A DNA stretch of 64,000 bases from assembly GCF_014287955.1 (NCBI RefSeq), contig NZ_JACOPD010000005.1, forward strand, positions 1-64,000, read 5' to 3'. The notes beneath the pieces are model-generated. The model was not told the origin of the DNA. It worked only from the letters and a program-made list of their open reading frames with translations, and did no database searches. Made by a program: the position numbers and the translations under genes. Below are positions 8,110 through 14,694 of this stretch, in pieces (positions within the stretch are counted from its first letter, which is position 1; each line of letters starts with the position of its first letter). This DNA comes from Lachnospira hominis (ex Liu et al. 2021) (GTDB lineage: Bacteria; Bacillota; Clostridia; Lachnospirales; Lachnospiraceae).

Positions 8110-8150
8110 GGAGATGTGGAATTCTATACGCATCTCCTTTTCTTTTTTTT
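8110..8150 (+). terminator. Intrinsic terminator
   Basis: GGAGATG (8110-8116) pairs with CATCTCC (8131-8137), then a long T-rich tail. Confidence 0.75.
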
Positions 8151-8177
8151 ACGTGAAAAATACATTGCTCTTTATGA
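8150..8177 (+). promoter_or_regulatory. 28-nt promoter-like element, copy 5
   Basis: TACGT, ATACA at 11-15, CTTTATGA. It abuts the terminator tail and lies 96 bases before the gene at 8274, leaving the longest leader of the set. Confidence 0.6.
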
Positions 8178-8273
8178 GAGAATAAAGCTTTATCTCTTGA
8201 ACAGATTAACGCCAGTTTGTATACTAGACATACAAGTATGCGAGCAGGTCAATTTTGAAAGGAGATATTTAGC

Positions 8274-8516
8274 ATGAGTATTTTTAATGAAAAACAGAGA
8301 AAGGCAATGACAGACGGAGAATATATCTGCTCTGAGTGCGGAGGATTAATGGAATTTGAAGACGAATGGGAAGACACATTAGTGTGTCCTCATTGTGGTC
8401 ACAGCATTGATTTAGAGGAATATGGCTGTGAAGGAGATGAAAAGTACGAGAATTTATATCCGACCAGAGAGGAAGTTCTGGGTATTGCCGCGGATGAGTC
8501 CGAAGAAGAAAATTAA
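8274..8516 (+). CDS. Small zinc-ribbon protein
   Basis: The 80-residue acidic protein has a four-cysteine zinc ribbon, CSECGG (about 21-26) and CPHCGH (about 42-47), followed by an acidic tail. It could bind nucleic acid or a host protein; the acidic charge makes direct DNA binding less likely. ATG 8274 is preceded by GAAAGGAG. An overlapping frame from 8092 runs through a terminator and a promoter element and is not a gene. Confidence 0.65.
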   Translation: MSIFNEKQRKAMTDGEYICSECGGLMEFEDEWEDTLVCPHCGHSIDLEEYGCEGDEKYENLYPTREEVLGIAADESEEEN

Positions 8517-8536
8517 AAACGCAATAAGCTAGAGGA

Positions 8537-8573
8537 GAGGGTCTTAGAGAAATCTAAGGCTCTTTTCTTTTTA
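8537..8573 (+). terminator. Intrinsic terminator
   Basis: GAGGGTCTTAGA (8537-8548) pairs with TCTAAGGCTC (8553-8562) around GAAA, with a small bulge, followed by TTTTCTTTTT. Confidence 0.75.
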
Positions 8574-8585
8574 TGGAGAATAGAG

Positions 8586-8945
8586 ATGAGATACCATTAT
8601 AAAAAACCGGATATTTATCTTTCTATGTATGGAAAATTATATATATGCAATCATCCGGTGTATGACAGATGTACATTATTTACAATTGGTGATAAAGGTT
8701 TGGCAGTTATTCAGCAAAGATTTAATCCAGATACAAAGACTACATACTGGACAGAGGTTGATTCATGGTTGACAGATTCTTTATATTTGCATCCTAAGTT
8801 CAAAAAATTTTTTGATGAACGAGCAGGAGAGTGTACGGACGGATTGTATCCAACTGTAAGCATTAGACAAATTATGTGGGCGTTGAAAATGAAACCTATA
8901 CAGAGGCAAAGATGGGAAACATGCTTTGACAGACGTAATATTTAG
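8586..8945 (+). CDS. Unknown prophage protein
   Basis: The 119-residue basic protein is rich in aromatic residues (MRYHYKKPDIYLSMYGKLYICNHPVYDRC). No domain is recognised. It starts 14 bases after the terminator tail with a weak ribosome site (GGAGAATAG), and no promoter-like element was found directly in front, so its transcription is unclear. Confidence 0.55.
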   Translation: MRYHYKKPDIYLSMYGKLYICNHPVYDRCTLFTIGDKGLAVIQQRFNPDTKTTYWTEVDSWLTDSLYLHPKFKKFFDERAGECTDGLYPTVSIRQIMWALKMKPIQRQRWETCFDRRNI

Positions 8946-8969
8946 CGAAATTTACATATTGTATTATGA
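8942..8969 (+). promoter_or_regulatory. 28-nt promoter-like element, copy 6
   Basis: TTAGC, TTACA at 11-15, TATTATGA. It overlaps the upstream stop codon and lies 16 bases before the gene at 8986. Confidence 0.65.
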
Positions 8970-8985
8970 AAGGAGCGTGAATCTT

Positions 8986-9204
8986 ATGAAGATTACTCAA
9001 TTAGACAAAAGTATTGAAACAATAAAGAAATTGGATATTAGTGAATATTGTAAGGTGTATTTCTTGATTTTAAAAACAAGTAAAACCAAGAAAGGAACAG
9101 ACAATTATGTGTTTAATTCCAAACGATTAGATTATTTACAGTTCAATGAAATTAATATCTATATGGATAATCCAAATTACATGCTTGTAAAAATTGAAGA
9201 TTGA
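8986..9204 (+). CDS. Small unknown protein
   Basis: The 72-residue soluble protein (MKITQLDKSIETIKKL start, IYMDNPNYMLVKIED end) has no recognised domain. ATG 8986 follows GAAAGGAGCG. An in-frame upstream extension to 8926 crosses the promoter-like element and was rejected. The terminator at 9203 begins at its stop codon. Confidence 0.55.
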   Translation: MKITQLDKSIETIKKLDISEYCKVYFLILKTSKTKKGTDNYVFNSKRLDYLQFNEINIYMDNPNYMLVKIED

Positions 9205-9227
9205 GCCAGCAATGGCTCTTTCTTTTC
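9203..9227 (+). terminator. Intrinsic terminator, repeat of the one at 6870
   Basis: GAGCCA (9203-9208) and TGGCTC (9213-9218) around GCAA. It is identical over 16 bases to the terminator at 6870 and leads straight into element copy 7. Confidence 0.8.
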
Positions 9228-9252
9228 GCTAAAATCACAGTTCCTTTTATGA
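9225..9252 (+). promoter_or_regulatory. 28-nt promoter-like element, copy 7
   Basis: TTCGC, TCACA at 11-15, TTTTATGA. It lies 32 bases before the gene at 9285. Confidence 0.65.
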
Positions 9253-9284
9253 GAAACTAAAGCTTTGAAAGGAGTAAAAGGAGC

Positions 9285-9503
9285 ATGGACGAAATGAAAA
9301 TAGTATCTAAATTTACAAGAGGAATTATTTCAAAAGCATTAAAAATGGTGATACATAAGAAAACTAGATATGATATTGATATTCAGTTAAATGAGGTCAC
9401 TATAACTATTGCAGATGGAAAGACACATCTTCATGTCGATGTAGATGCTGAAATTGGAAAGGACGAGCTTATAAACATACTGAAAAGTATTGGTTTGAAC
9501 TGA
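9285..9503 (+). CDS. Small unknown protein
   Basis: The 72-residue protein has a basic helical start (KIVSKFTRGIISKALKMVIHKK) and a beta-rich second half (YDIDIQLNEVTITIADGKTHLHVDVDAEI). Function unknown. It lies between element copy 7 and the terminator at 9509. Confidence 0.55.
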   Translation: MDEMKIVSKFTRGIISKALKMVIHKKTRYDIDIQLNEVTITIADGKTHLHVDVDAEIGKDELINILKSIGLN

Positions 9504-9508
9504 TGATT

Positions 9509-9540
9509 AGGGTCGCTTATGGCGGCTCTTTTCTTTTTCT
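9509..9540 (+). terminator. Intrinsic terminator
   Basis: AGGGTCGC (9509-9516) pairs with GCGGCTCT (9522-9529) with two G-T pairs, then TTTCTTTTTC. Confidence 0.7.
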
Positions 9541-9567
9541 TCGCAAGATTTACAAAGCATATTATGA
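9540..9567 (+). promoter_or_regulatory. 28-nt promoter-like element, copy 8 (before tRNA-like RNA)
   Basis: TTCGC, TTACA at 11-15, TATTATGA. The G of its TATGA (9566) is also the first base of the extended acceptor stem of the tRNA-like RNA, which suggests the transcription start. Confidence 0.72.
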
Positions 9568-9649
9568 GAGGAATAGTAGCTCAGTTGGTAGAGCACTGGT
9601 CAATATACTGTACCAGGGGTTGATGGTTCGAATCCATTCTATTTCTCTT
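9566..9649 (+). tRNA. tRNA-like RNA with an 11-nt anticodon loop
   Basis: A cloverleaf can be drawn base by base. The acceptor GGAATAG (9570-9576) pairs with CTATTTC (9639-9645). T and A follow at positions 8 and 9. The D stem is GCTC/GAGC around AGTTGGTA. The T stem GATGG/CCATT closes a perfect TTCGAAT loop. The anticodon stem CTGGT/ACCAG encloses 11 bases (9601-9611) instead of 7, so no normal anticodon can be read. The acceptor stem extends outward by three or four more pairs to 9566. No CCA is encoded, and a U-rich tail follows. It could be a tRNA with an unusual loop, a degenerate tRNA, or a tRNA mimic. Confidence 0.6.
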
Positions 9650-9657
9650 TTATTTTC

Positions 9658-9685
9658 TTCGCAAAATTTACAAGGCATATTATGA
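9658..9685 (+). promoter_or_regulatory. 28-nt promoter-like element, copy 9 (before structured RNA)
   Basis: TTCGC, TTACA at 11-15, TATTATGA. Nearly identical to copy 8, and placed just before the structured RNA at 9684. Confidence 0.72.
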
Positions 9686-9890
9686 GAGAAAGACGTAAAT
9701 GACGAGGAACAGAAGGGGCTATTGCACACGAAAGCAAACCTACTCGTAAAGGAGTCAGTTAATATAAATTCATATTTAGCATTAACGACGACGTGGGGCG
9801 TTATCGGATTGAAACTTCGATGTAAGAAAAACGCCGAAAAGAAAAACAATACCACATCAGATACGTGATAGTGCAATCTCTTTTATTTTT
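9684..9890 (+). ncRNA. Unknown structured RNA of about 200 nt
   Basis: This stretch has no plausible + strand gene. Complementary arms are ATTGCAC (9721-9727) with GTGCAAT (9871-9877), GTTAAT with ATTAAC (9781-9786), GGCGTT with AACGCC (9830-9835), and AGAGA (9685-9689) with TCTCT (9877-9881). It starts just after element copy 9 and ends in CTTTTATTTTTC, like the two other small RNAs here. No known RNA family was recognised. A 104-codon frame on the other strand also covers the tRNA-like RNA and is taken as a shadow. Confidence 0.5.
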
Positions 9891-9908
9891 CTGGAAAGGA
9901 GAGTTCAT

Positions 9909-10226
9909 ATGTCTATTGAGCAGCTTGAACTGATATTAAGTGACACATATCAGATGGATGTATCATTTCCGACGATATTCGGACATCGCAAGGAGTTTAT
10001 GCAATCGAGTTATTCCATATGGTCAGTAAATGAATTACTGGAATATGTATCGTCTGAATTATATCCAAAAGACAATGCGTCAATAGCAGAAATTGAAGAA
10101 ATTGTCAGATGTTTCAAATCCATGATGAGCAAATATTATCATATGAGACAGGACACACAACTAATGTTTTCAATAGCAATAAATCTGGCAGATAATGTGC
10201 TGGATATTTTACGAGCTATGGAATAA
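9909..10226 (+). CDS. Unknown prophage protein, paralogue of the 11292 gene
   Basis: The 105-residue helical protein contains SYSIWSVNELLEYV, which matches SYSIWAAKELLTRL in the 97-residue protein at 11292; lengths and helix layout also agree, so the two look like diverged paralogues. Function unknown. ATG 9909 follows GGAAAGGAG, just after the structured RNA. Confidence 0.6.
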   Translation: MSIEQLELILSDTYQMDVSFPTIFGHRKEFMQSSYSIWSVNELLEYVSSELYPKDNASIAEIEEIVRCFKSMMSKYYHMRQDTQLMFSIAINLADNVLDILRAME

Positions 10227-10244
10227 AGAAAGGAGACAACCATT

Positions 10245-11057
10245 ATGAAACCAAAAATCAATCAACTCATTAACAAATCAGTTATACAACTGAAAAGAGG
10301 CTCACCAACAATTTTAACCTGTCTTGGAGTTGCTGGACTTGTTGCAACTACTGTATCTGCCGTTATAGCAACACCAAAAGCAATAGAAAAGATTAAAAAA
10401 GACAGTTTAATTAATCACGACGGAGACCCATGTGGATATAGCAAGACAGAAGCTATTAAATCTGCATGGGTTTATTATATTCCATCAACAATTATGGGGG
10501 TCTCAACAATCATTTGTATTGTTGGTGCGAATGTGCTGAATAAACATCAACAGGCATCTTTATCAAGTGCATATGCACTGATTAACAAATCATACAATGA
10601 GTATAAGGAAAAGCTAAAGGAATTGTATGGAGAGGAAGCACATCAGAAAATAATTGACTCTATTGTAGCCGAAAAAGCAGATGATGTGTGTATATCTTCT
10701 GGCAACTTTTTTGGTACGTCATCTTTATCGTTTGGTGAGCGAAATCCTGATGACATTAAATTATTTTATGACACTTATTCGATGAGATATTTTGAAAGTA
10801 CCATTCCACAAGTGTTAGAAGCAGAATATCACTTAAATCGAAACTGGTGTTTAGGTAGCGATATATGCGTTAATGACTTTTATGATTTTTTAGGAATAGA
10901 GCACATTGATTGCGGAGATGAACTTGGCTGGCATTGGTCAGACGGAATAGGTTGGATCGATTTCAATCATCACAAGACAGTTTTAGATGACGGTCTTGAA
11001 GTGTATGTTATTGATATGGTGTTTTCACCGAGTAGTAACGATGAAACATTCGCATAA
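10245..11057 (+). CDS. DUF6353-like membrane protein, paralogue 1
   Basis: The 270-residue protein resembles the phage family DUF6353. It has a basic N-terminus, a glycine-rich hydrophobic helix (about 25-45, LTCLGVAGLVATTVSAVIATP), a second one (about 83-103, STIMGVSTIICIVGANVLN), a helical SSAYALINKSYNEYKEKLKE segment, and a C-terminal soluble domain with NDFYDFLGIEHIDCGDELGWHWSDG and a conserved ending VIDMVF. Function is unknown. It is followed by element copy 10. Two paralogues lie at 12404 and 14695. Confidence 0.7.
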   Translation: MKPKINQLINKSVIQLKRGSPTILTCLGVAGLVATTVSAVIATPKAIEKIKKDSLINHDGDPCGYSKTEAIKSAWVYYIPSTIMGVSTIICIVGANVLNKHQQASLSSAYALINKSYNEYKEKLKELYGEEAHQKIIDSIVAEKADDVCISSGNFFGTSSLSFGERNPDDIKLFYDTYSMRYFESTIPQVLEAEYHLNRNWCLGSDICVNDFYDFLGIEHIDCGDELGWHWSDGIGWIDFNHHKTVLDDGLEVYVIDMVFSPSSNDETFA

Positions 11058-11076
11058 ATTACAGCCACTATTATGG
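11049..11076 (+). promoter_or_regulatory. 28-nt promoter-like element, copy 10
   Basis: TTCGC, TTACA at 11-15, TATTATGG. It overlaps the end of the DUF6353 gene and lies 17 bases before ATG 11094. Confidence 0.68.
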
Positions 11077-11093
11077 AAAGGAGGCAACGGGCT

Positions 11094-11258
11094 ATGAATA
11101 GTAAAATTATTAGAATCATTGGTCTTGCTGCAACAGTGATCGGTTTAGGAGCGAATCTTATTAACGATTGGGCTGATGAGCAGAAGATGAATGAGCAGAT
11201 TGATAAGAAAGTTAATGAAGCTCTTGCTAAAAGAGACGCAGATGCGAAGGAGTCCTAA
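11094..11258 (+). CDS. Small conserved phage membrane protein
   Basis: The 54-residue protein has one N-terminal transmembrane helix (IIRIIGLAATVIGLGANLI) and a charged coiled tail (WADEQKMNEQIDKKVNEALAKRDADAKES). This type is widespread in Clostridia phages, without a known role. ATG 11094 was chosen over an in-frame upstream codon at 11073 inside the promoter element; GAAAGGAGG precedes it. The terminator at 11250 overlaps the stop codon. Confidence 0.65.
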   Translation: MNSKIIRIIGLAATVIGLGANLINDWADEQKMNEQIDKKVNEALAKRDADAKES

Positions 11259-11279
11259 AACAAGGACTCTTTTGTTTTA
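11250..11279 (+). terminator. Intrinsic terminator overlapping a stop codon
   Basis: GAGTCCT (11250-11256) pairs perfectly with AGGACTC (11263-11269), then TTTTGTTTT. Confidence 0.78.
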
Positions 11280-11291
11280 TGGAGGTTAAGT

Positions 11292-11585
11292 ATGTCATCA
11301 ATAGATACAGCTATTGAAATTACTGAATATTGTCTAAAGCAATCAAGAAAAAATAGAGTTGATTGGTGGTATAGTGATAGTTTTGTCAGTAATAGCTACT
11401 CTATATGGGCGGCAAAAGAGTTGTTGACACGATTAAATAACAACAGGGATATTCCGCCATTGATAACTCTTGAAAATTTTGAAGAGTTAATGGATGAGTA
11501 CGCCTGCAAAAACATCAACAACAGTTTTTTATTTTCGTGTGCCAAAGATATGACACGATGGATCATTGATTTATTAATCGCATAA
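11292..11585 (+). CDS. Unknown prophage protein, paralogue of the 9909 gene
   Basis: The 97-residue protein shares the SYSIWxxxELL motif and overall helical layout with the 9909 product. Each copy is close to a DUF6353 gene, which suggests that a small block was duplicated. Function unknown. ATG 11292 follows GGAGG directly after the terminator tail. Confidence 0.58.
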   Translation: MSSIDTAIEITEYCLKQSRKNRVDWWYSDSFVSNSYSIWAAKELLTRLNNNRDIPPLITLENFEELMDEYACKNINNSFLFSCAKDMTRWIIDLLIA

Positions 11586-11613
11586 AGCGATATTTTGAAA
11601 GGAGATTAACATT

Positions 11614-12351
11614 ATGTGTAACAGAGAAATGACATTAGGAGAAGAAATTATTGGATTAGCAACAAGAGGTATTGACACACCTACAGTAGAAAGAATATAC
11701 AAAAAGTATATCGAGATGGCTGCTGATAAAGAGTCAAAAGAAGCAATGGAAGCATATTGCGTTAATGATGAACTTGCAATTAAAGAATTTATTAATGCAT
11801 TATTCAGAGCACCTGCAAAGTCAGACTTAAAAGATGCTGAGGTAGGAGATAAGACAACAATTAAGTTGGTTGGATTGGGAGAAGTTGCAGCAACAGTACA
11901 CAAGGTTACGGACGATAAGGTTATGCTTATTTTCGATGATTATGTAGCTGAGAGACCTATGAATGAGTCAGACACAAATGAGGGTGGATTTGAAGATTCT
12001 GATTTGAATAAATGGTTACATACAGAGTTCGTAAAGGCATTACCTTATTCAATTAGAGCAAGACTGACTGATGTTACTATTCCGACTGTAGGTGAAATGT
12101 TTGGCTGGGACGACGCGTGGGATAGAAATCACTTTGAGGCTGATAATGACAAACAGCTTCCACTTATGAAGCAGAGACGCAATCGAGTTGCTTATTATAA
12201 CAATGAGTGTGAGTGCGGATGGCTCCGTAATGCTACCAAGAAAGAATTTTCTTCGACTGCTTTCGCTATTGTGGGAGGCGGTGGCGATGCGAACTACGAC
12301 GGCACTTCGAACTCTGTTGGGGTTCGTCCGGAAATCTGGTTGGTTAAGTAA
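11614..12351 (+). CDS. DUF6273/C-type-lectin-like protein with DGR-like variable tail
   Basis: The 245-residue protein has a helical N-terminal region, a DVGDKTTIKLVGLGEVAATV-like strand region (about 75-110), and a C-terminal domain (about 125-245) with GGFEDSDLNKWLHTEF, GWLRNATKK and the ending SNSVGVRPEIWLVK. The pattern W-L-R ... G-V-R-P-x-x-W-L is that of DUF6273/formylglycine-enzyme-type C-lectin folds, which are classic targets of diversity-generating retroelements. The last 100 bases are richer in G+C than the rest of the gene and hold AAC-type codons, and a GC-rich hairpin follows the stop codon. No reverse transcriptase is in the window. ATG 11614 follows GAAAGGAG. Confidence 0.6.
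   Translation: MCNREMTLGEEIIGLATRGIDTPTVERIYKKYIEMAADKESKEAMEAYCVNDELAIKEFINALFRAPAKSDLKDAEVGDKTTIKLVGLGEVAATVHKVTDDKVMLIFDDYVAERPMNESDTNEGGFEDSDLNKWLHTEFVKALPYSIRARLTDVTIPTVGEMFGWDDAWDRNHFEADNDKQLPLMKQRRNRVAYYNNECECGWLRNATKKEFSSTAFAIVGGGGDANYDGTSNSVGVRPEIWLVK
12240..12350 (+). other. Candidate DGR variable repeat
   Basis: The 3' end of the 11614 gene contains GCGAACTACGACGGC and TCGAACTCTGTTGGGG, a run of AAC-derived-looking codons followed by an invariant GTTCGTCCGG tail. This is the layout of a variable repeat of a diversity-generating retroelement. No second copy (template repeat) was found by eye in the window. Confidence 0.4.
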
Positions 12352-12359
12352 AAATCTCT

Positions 12360-12377
12360 GCCCCTTGTGGGCGGGGT
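12360..12377 (+). terminator. GC-rich hairpin after the variable gene
   Basis: CCCC (12361-12364) can pair with GGGG (12373-12376), or GCCC with GGGC (12369-12372). No T run follows. Hairpins at this position are typical downstream of DGR variable repeats, so it may not be a terminator. Confidence 0.4.
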
Positions 12378-12403
12378 AATCTATAGGAAAGGAAGTAAGA
12401 AAA

Positions 12404-13216
12404 ATGCATAAACCCAATATTAAAGCGGCATACAATGCAGTGAAAAAATCAACCATAAAGCATAGTCCGGAAATATTGACCGGAATAGGTATTGCTGGGA
12501 TGGTAACAACAACTGTGATGGCTGTAAGAGCAACACCGAAGGCATTGGAATTGTTAAAAAAAGAAGAAGATTATAGAAAAATAGATAGGGAAAATGGTAT
12601 TCCAGAACAATTCGTTTCGGAAAAAATATCAAATATTGATGCTATAAAAATTTGTTGGAAATGTTATATTCCAGCAGCTATAACAGGCAGTTTATCTATT
12701 GCTTGTCTGATTGGAGCAAGTTCAGTAAATGCCAGAAGAAACGCCGCACTGGCTACGGCATATTCTATAGCTGAAACATCACTCAAGGAATATCAGAACA
12801 AAGTTGTCGAAACGATTGGAGAAAAAAAGGAGCAGACTATCAGAGATGCCGTTGCAAAGGAGAAAATCGATGCACATCCGGCAAAAGAAAGCGAAATTAT
12901 ATTTGTGGGAGATGGCGAGACTCTTTGCTACGACGTATTATCCGGACGATATTTCAAGTCTAAAATTGAAAAAATTAAGAAAGCAGAGAATGATTTGAAT
13001 AAACAGATGAGAGATGAAATGTATATTTCTCTTAATGAATTCTACTATGAGATTGGTTTACCAGCTATTAAAATCGGTGATGACATTGGATGGAATATTG
13101 ACCGAGAAGGATATATCGATCTTCGCTTTAGTTCACAGCTCAGTGATAATGATGAGCCTGTATTTGTAATAGATTACGGATGCGGGCCTAGATATGACTA
13201 TAGAAACCTGATGTAG
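12404..13216 (+). CDS. DUF6353-like membrane protein, paralogue 2
   Basis: The 270-residue protein shows the same order as the 10245 product: KHSPEILTGIGIAGMVTTTV hydrophobic helix (about 21-45), RATPKALELL, a second hydrophobic segment (about 85-106, ITGSLSIACLIGASSV), the NAALATAYSIAETSLKEYQNK helix, and a C-terminal domain with SLNEFYYEIGLP, GDDIGWNIDREGYIDL and VFVIDY. A paralogue at 14695 also starts with KKHSPEIL. Function unknown. ATG 12404 follows GGAAAGGAAG. Confidence 0.72.
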   Translation: MHKPNIKAAYNAVKKSTIKHSPEILTGIGIAGMVTTTVMAVRATPKALELLKKEEDYRKIDRENGIPEQFVSEKISNIDAIKICWKCYIPAAITGSLSIACLIGASSVNARRNAALATAYSIAETSLKEYQNKVVETIGEKKEQTIRDAVAKEKIDAHPAKESEIIFVGDGETLCYDVLSGRYFKSKIEKIKKAENDLNKQMRDEMYISLNEFYYEIGLPAIKIGDDIGWNIDREGYIDLRFSSQLSDNDEPVFVIDYGCGPRYDYRNLM

Positions 13217-13217
13217 G

Positions 13218-13245
13218 TTCGCATAAATTACAACCACTATTATGG
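13218..13245 (+). promoter_or_regulatory. 28-nt promoter-like element, copy 11
   Basis: TTCGC, TTACA at 11-15, TATTATGG. Nearly identical to copy 10, and again placed right after a DUF6353 gene. It lies 40 bases before the gene at 13286. Confidence 0.68.
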
Positions 13246-13285
13246 AAAGAATAACAAATTTTTAATCTGAAAGGAGATTAACATT

Positions 13286-13540
13286 ATGGAAACAAATGAA
13301 ATCATGAACAACGAAGAGGTTATGGACACAACAGAGGAAATCGTAAAGACAGCTTCCAAAGGAGGATTTAGTAAGGTAGCAACTATCGGTGTGGCTATGA
13401 TTGCAGGCGGTTTAGCTTACAAGTTTGTAGTAGCACCAGTAGTTGGTAAACTGAAAGAAATGAAAGCACGTAAAGGGTTTCGTGTTGTCGATGACGACGT
13501 TGTCGTTGAAACAGTTGATGAGAATGATTCTGAAAATTAA
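13286..13540 (+). CDS. Small membrane protein
   Basis: The 84-residue protein has an acidic N-terminus, one transmembrane segment (about 30-50, VATIGVAMIAGGLAYKFVVAP), a basic patch (KLKEMKARKG) and an acidic tail. Function unknown. It is a cassette gene: element copy 11, AAAGGAG ribosome site, gene, terminator at 13563. Confidence 0.62.
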   Translation: METNEIMNNEEVMDTTEEIVKTASKGGFSKVATIGVAMIAGGLAYKFVVAPVVGKLKEMKARKGFRVVDDDVVVETVDENDSEN

Positions 13541-13562
13541 AGAATTATTATTCTGACAGGAA

Positions 13563-13610
13563 AGAGGGAGAATACCTATAACAAGGTGTTTTCTCTCTTA
13601 TTTTTTTTAT
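13563..13610 (+). terminator. Intrinsic terminator
   Basis: GAGGGAGAATACCT (from 13564) pairs with AGGTGTTTTCTCTC (to about 13597) with G-T pairs, then ATTTTTTTT. Confidence 0.72.
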
Positions 13611-13625
13611 TATGGAGGTATTGTT

Positions 13626-13817
13626 ATGAATCAGTATTCTTATAATGGTCCAGTTATGGAATTTGGCAAGTGCATTGCTAATAATTGGGCGGGGTCTACA
13701 TACGCAGCATCTGAAAAGAAAGCAAAGAGTAATTTAGCGTATCAGTTTAAGAAAAATAATAACCGTATGCCAGCATCGAAAATTACTTTGCCTGGGGAAT
13801 TAATGGTTATCAATTAG
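13626..13817 (+). CDS. Small conserved phage protein
   Basis: The 63-residue basic protein (VMEFGKCIANNWAGSTYAASEKKAKSNLAYQFKK, split across the middle of the protein) belongs to a type common in gut Clostridia phages. No function is known. It is basic and could bind nucleic acid. It is followed 10 bases later by the 13828 gene with a strong ribosome site. Confidence 0.6.
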   Translation: MNQYSYNGPVMEFGKCIANNWAGSTYAASEKKAKSNLAYQFKKNNNRMPASKITLPGELMVIN

Positions 13818-13827
13818 GAGGAAAAGA

Positions 13828-14430
13828 ATGGAAGAATACAAGTCCAACTCGCATAAATCAAGAGAACGAGCGAAGGCTGAGCTGACAGAAAAGAAGGTAG
13901 AAAAAATTGTATCTGGTTCGGTTAAGACAAAGAAAAAGAGTGGAATTAATAAACTTGCAGGGATATTTGTTCCAGAAGATGTAGATAACGTAAAAAGCTA
14001 CATTTTTGAGGATATTGTTGTGCCTGCTTTAAAGGATATTATTCTTGATGCTGTTAAAGCAGTTCTTGGAGTTAAGGGTTCCGGCGGTAGAAGATCCACG
14101 GCAAGTAAAGTATCTTATCGTAAATATTATGAAGATCCGGCACAGGGTAACAGAAGAAATTATAATACACAGAGTTCTATTGGCGGTTGTGATTTCGATG
14201 ATATTTACTTTAACACTAGAACGGAAGCAGAAAATGTATTAGCTGCTATGGACGAAATCGTTGCAAGTTACAAAATCGTAAGTGTTGCAGACTATTTCGA
14301 TTTGGTTGGTATTGATGGTCCGTGGACAGGAAACAACTACGGTTGGACTGATAATATCAGAAATGCAAGAGTTGTTAATACTAGGGATGGATATACTATC
14401 AAGTTTCCAAGAGCAAATCCAATAGATTAG
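13828..14430 (+). CDS. Conserved phage protein (200 aa)
   Basis: The N-terminal 50 residues are basic and lysine-rich. A middle segment (about 45-75) is hydrophobic and could be membrane- or partner-binding. The C-terminal part has NTRTEAENVLAAMDEIVASYKIVSVADYFDLVGIDG-like text (read in pieces around 130-165) and GNNYGWTDN. This last domain is similar in style to the C-terminal domain of the DUF6353 proteins (an NEFYxxIG...GW pattern), so both may share a fold. Function unknown. ATG 13828 follows GGAGGAAAAGA. Confidence 0.62.
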   Translation: MEEYKSNSHKSRERAKAELTEKKVEKIVSGSVKTKKKSGINKLAGIFVPEDVDNVKSYIFEDIVVPALKDIILDAVKAVLGVKGSGGRRSTASKVSYRKYYEDPAQGNRRNYNTQSSIGGCDFDDIYFNTRTEAENVLAAMDEIVASYKIVSVADYFDLVGIDGPWTGNNYGWTDNIRNARVVNTRDGYTIKFPRANPID

Positions 14431-14440
14431 GAGGCAGATT

Positions 14441-14692
14441 ATGTACGAGTCAAAAGATGTTATGGTATCACATCCAGCTCATTATCAGAGTGAAACTGGA
14501 TTAGAGGTAATTGATGTAATTGAGGCATTTACATTTGATTTGAAAGGTATTGAAGCTACTGACACTGGAAATGTACTCAAATATATGTGCCGTTGGAAAA
14601 ATAAGAACGGCGTACAGGACTTAGAAAAAGCGAGATGGTATTTAGAACATCTCATTGATCATGTAAAAAATTTAGAAGAGGAGAATAAATAA
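14441..14692 (+). CDS. DUF3310 protein (SaV-like)
   Basis: The 83-residue protein matches DUF3310: HPAHYQ near the start, GLEVIDVIEAF, then GNVLKYMCRWKNKNG and LEKARWYLEHLI. This family is widespread in phages and has been annotated as SaV-like nucleotide kinase, although enzyme activity is doubtful for so short a protein. It overlaps nothing and is spaced 10 bases after the 13828 gene, so the two are likely co-transcribed. Confidence 0.8.
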   Translation: MYESKDVMVSHPAHYQSETGLEVIDVIEAFTFDLKGIEATDTGNVLKYMCRWKNKNGVQDLEKARWYLEHLIDHVKNLEEENK

Positions 14693-14694
14693 TT

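Noticed and set aside
8092..8277. 61-codon + frame
   Set aside because: It runs through a terminator and a promoter-like element and overlaps the ribosome site of the real gene at 8274.
9503..9876. Frames on both strands over the tRNA-like and structured RNAs
   Set aside because: The RNA folding evidence and the lack of ribosome sites argue for RNA genes, with the frames as shadows.
9684..9890. RNase P RNA or tmRNA for the structured RNA
   Set aside because: GAGGAA is followed by CAGAAGG rather than the RNase P core, and there is no tRNA-Ala-like end or tag frame as in tmRNA.
12049..12456. 135-codon minus-strand frame over the variable gene
   Set aside because: It is opposite a well supported gene and crosses the hairpin and the next gene start.
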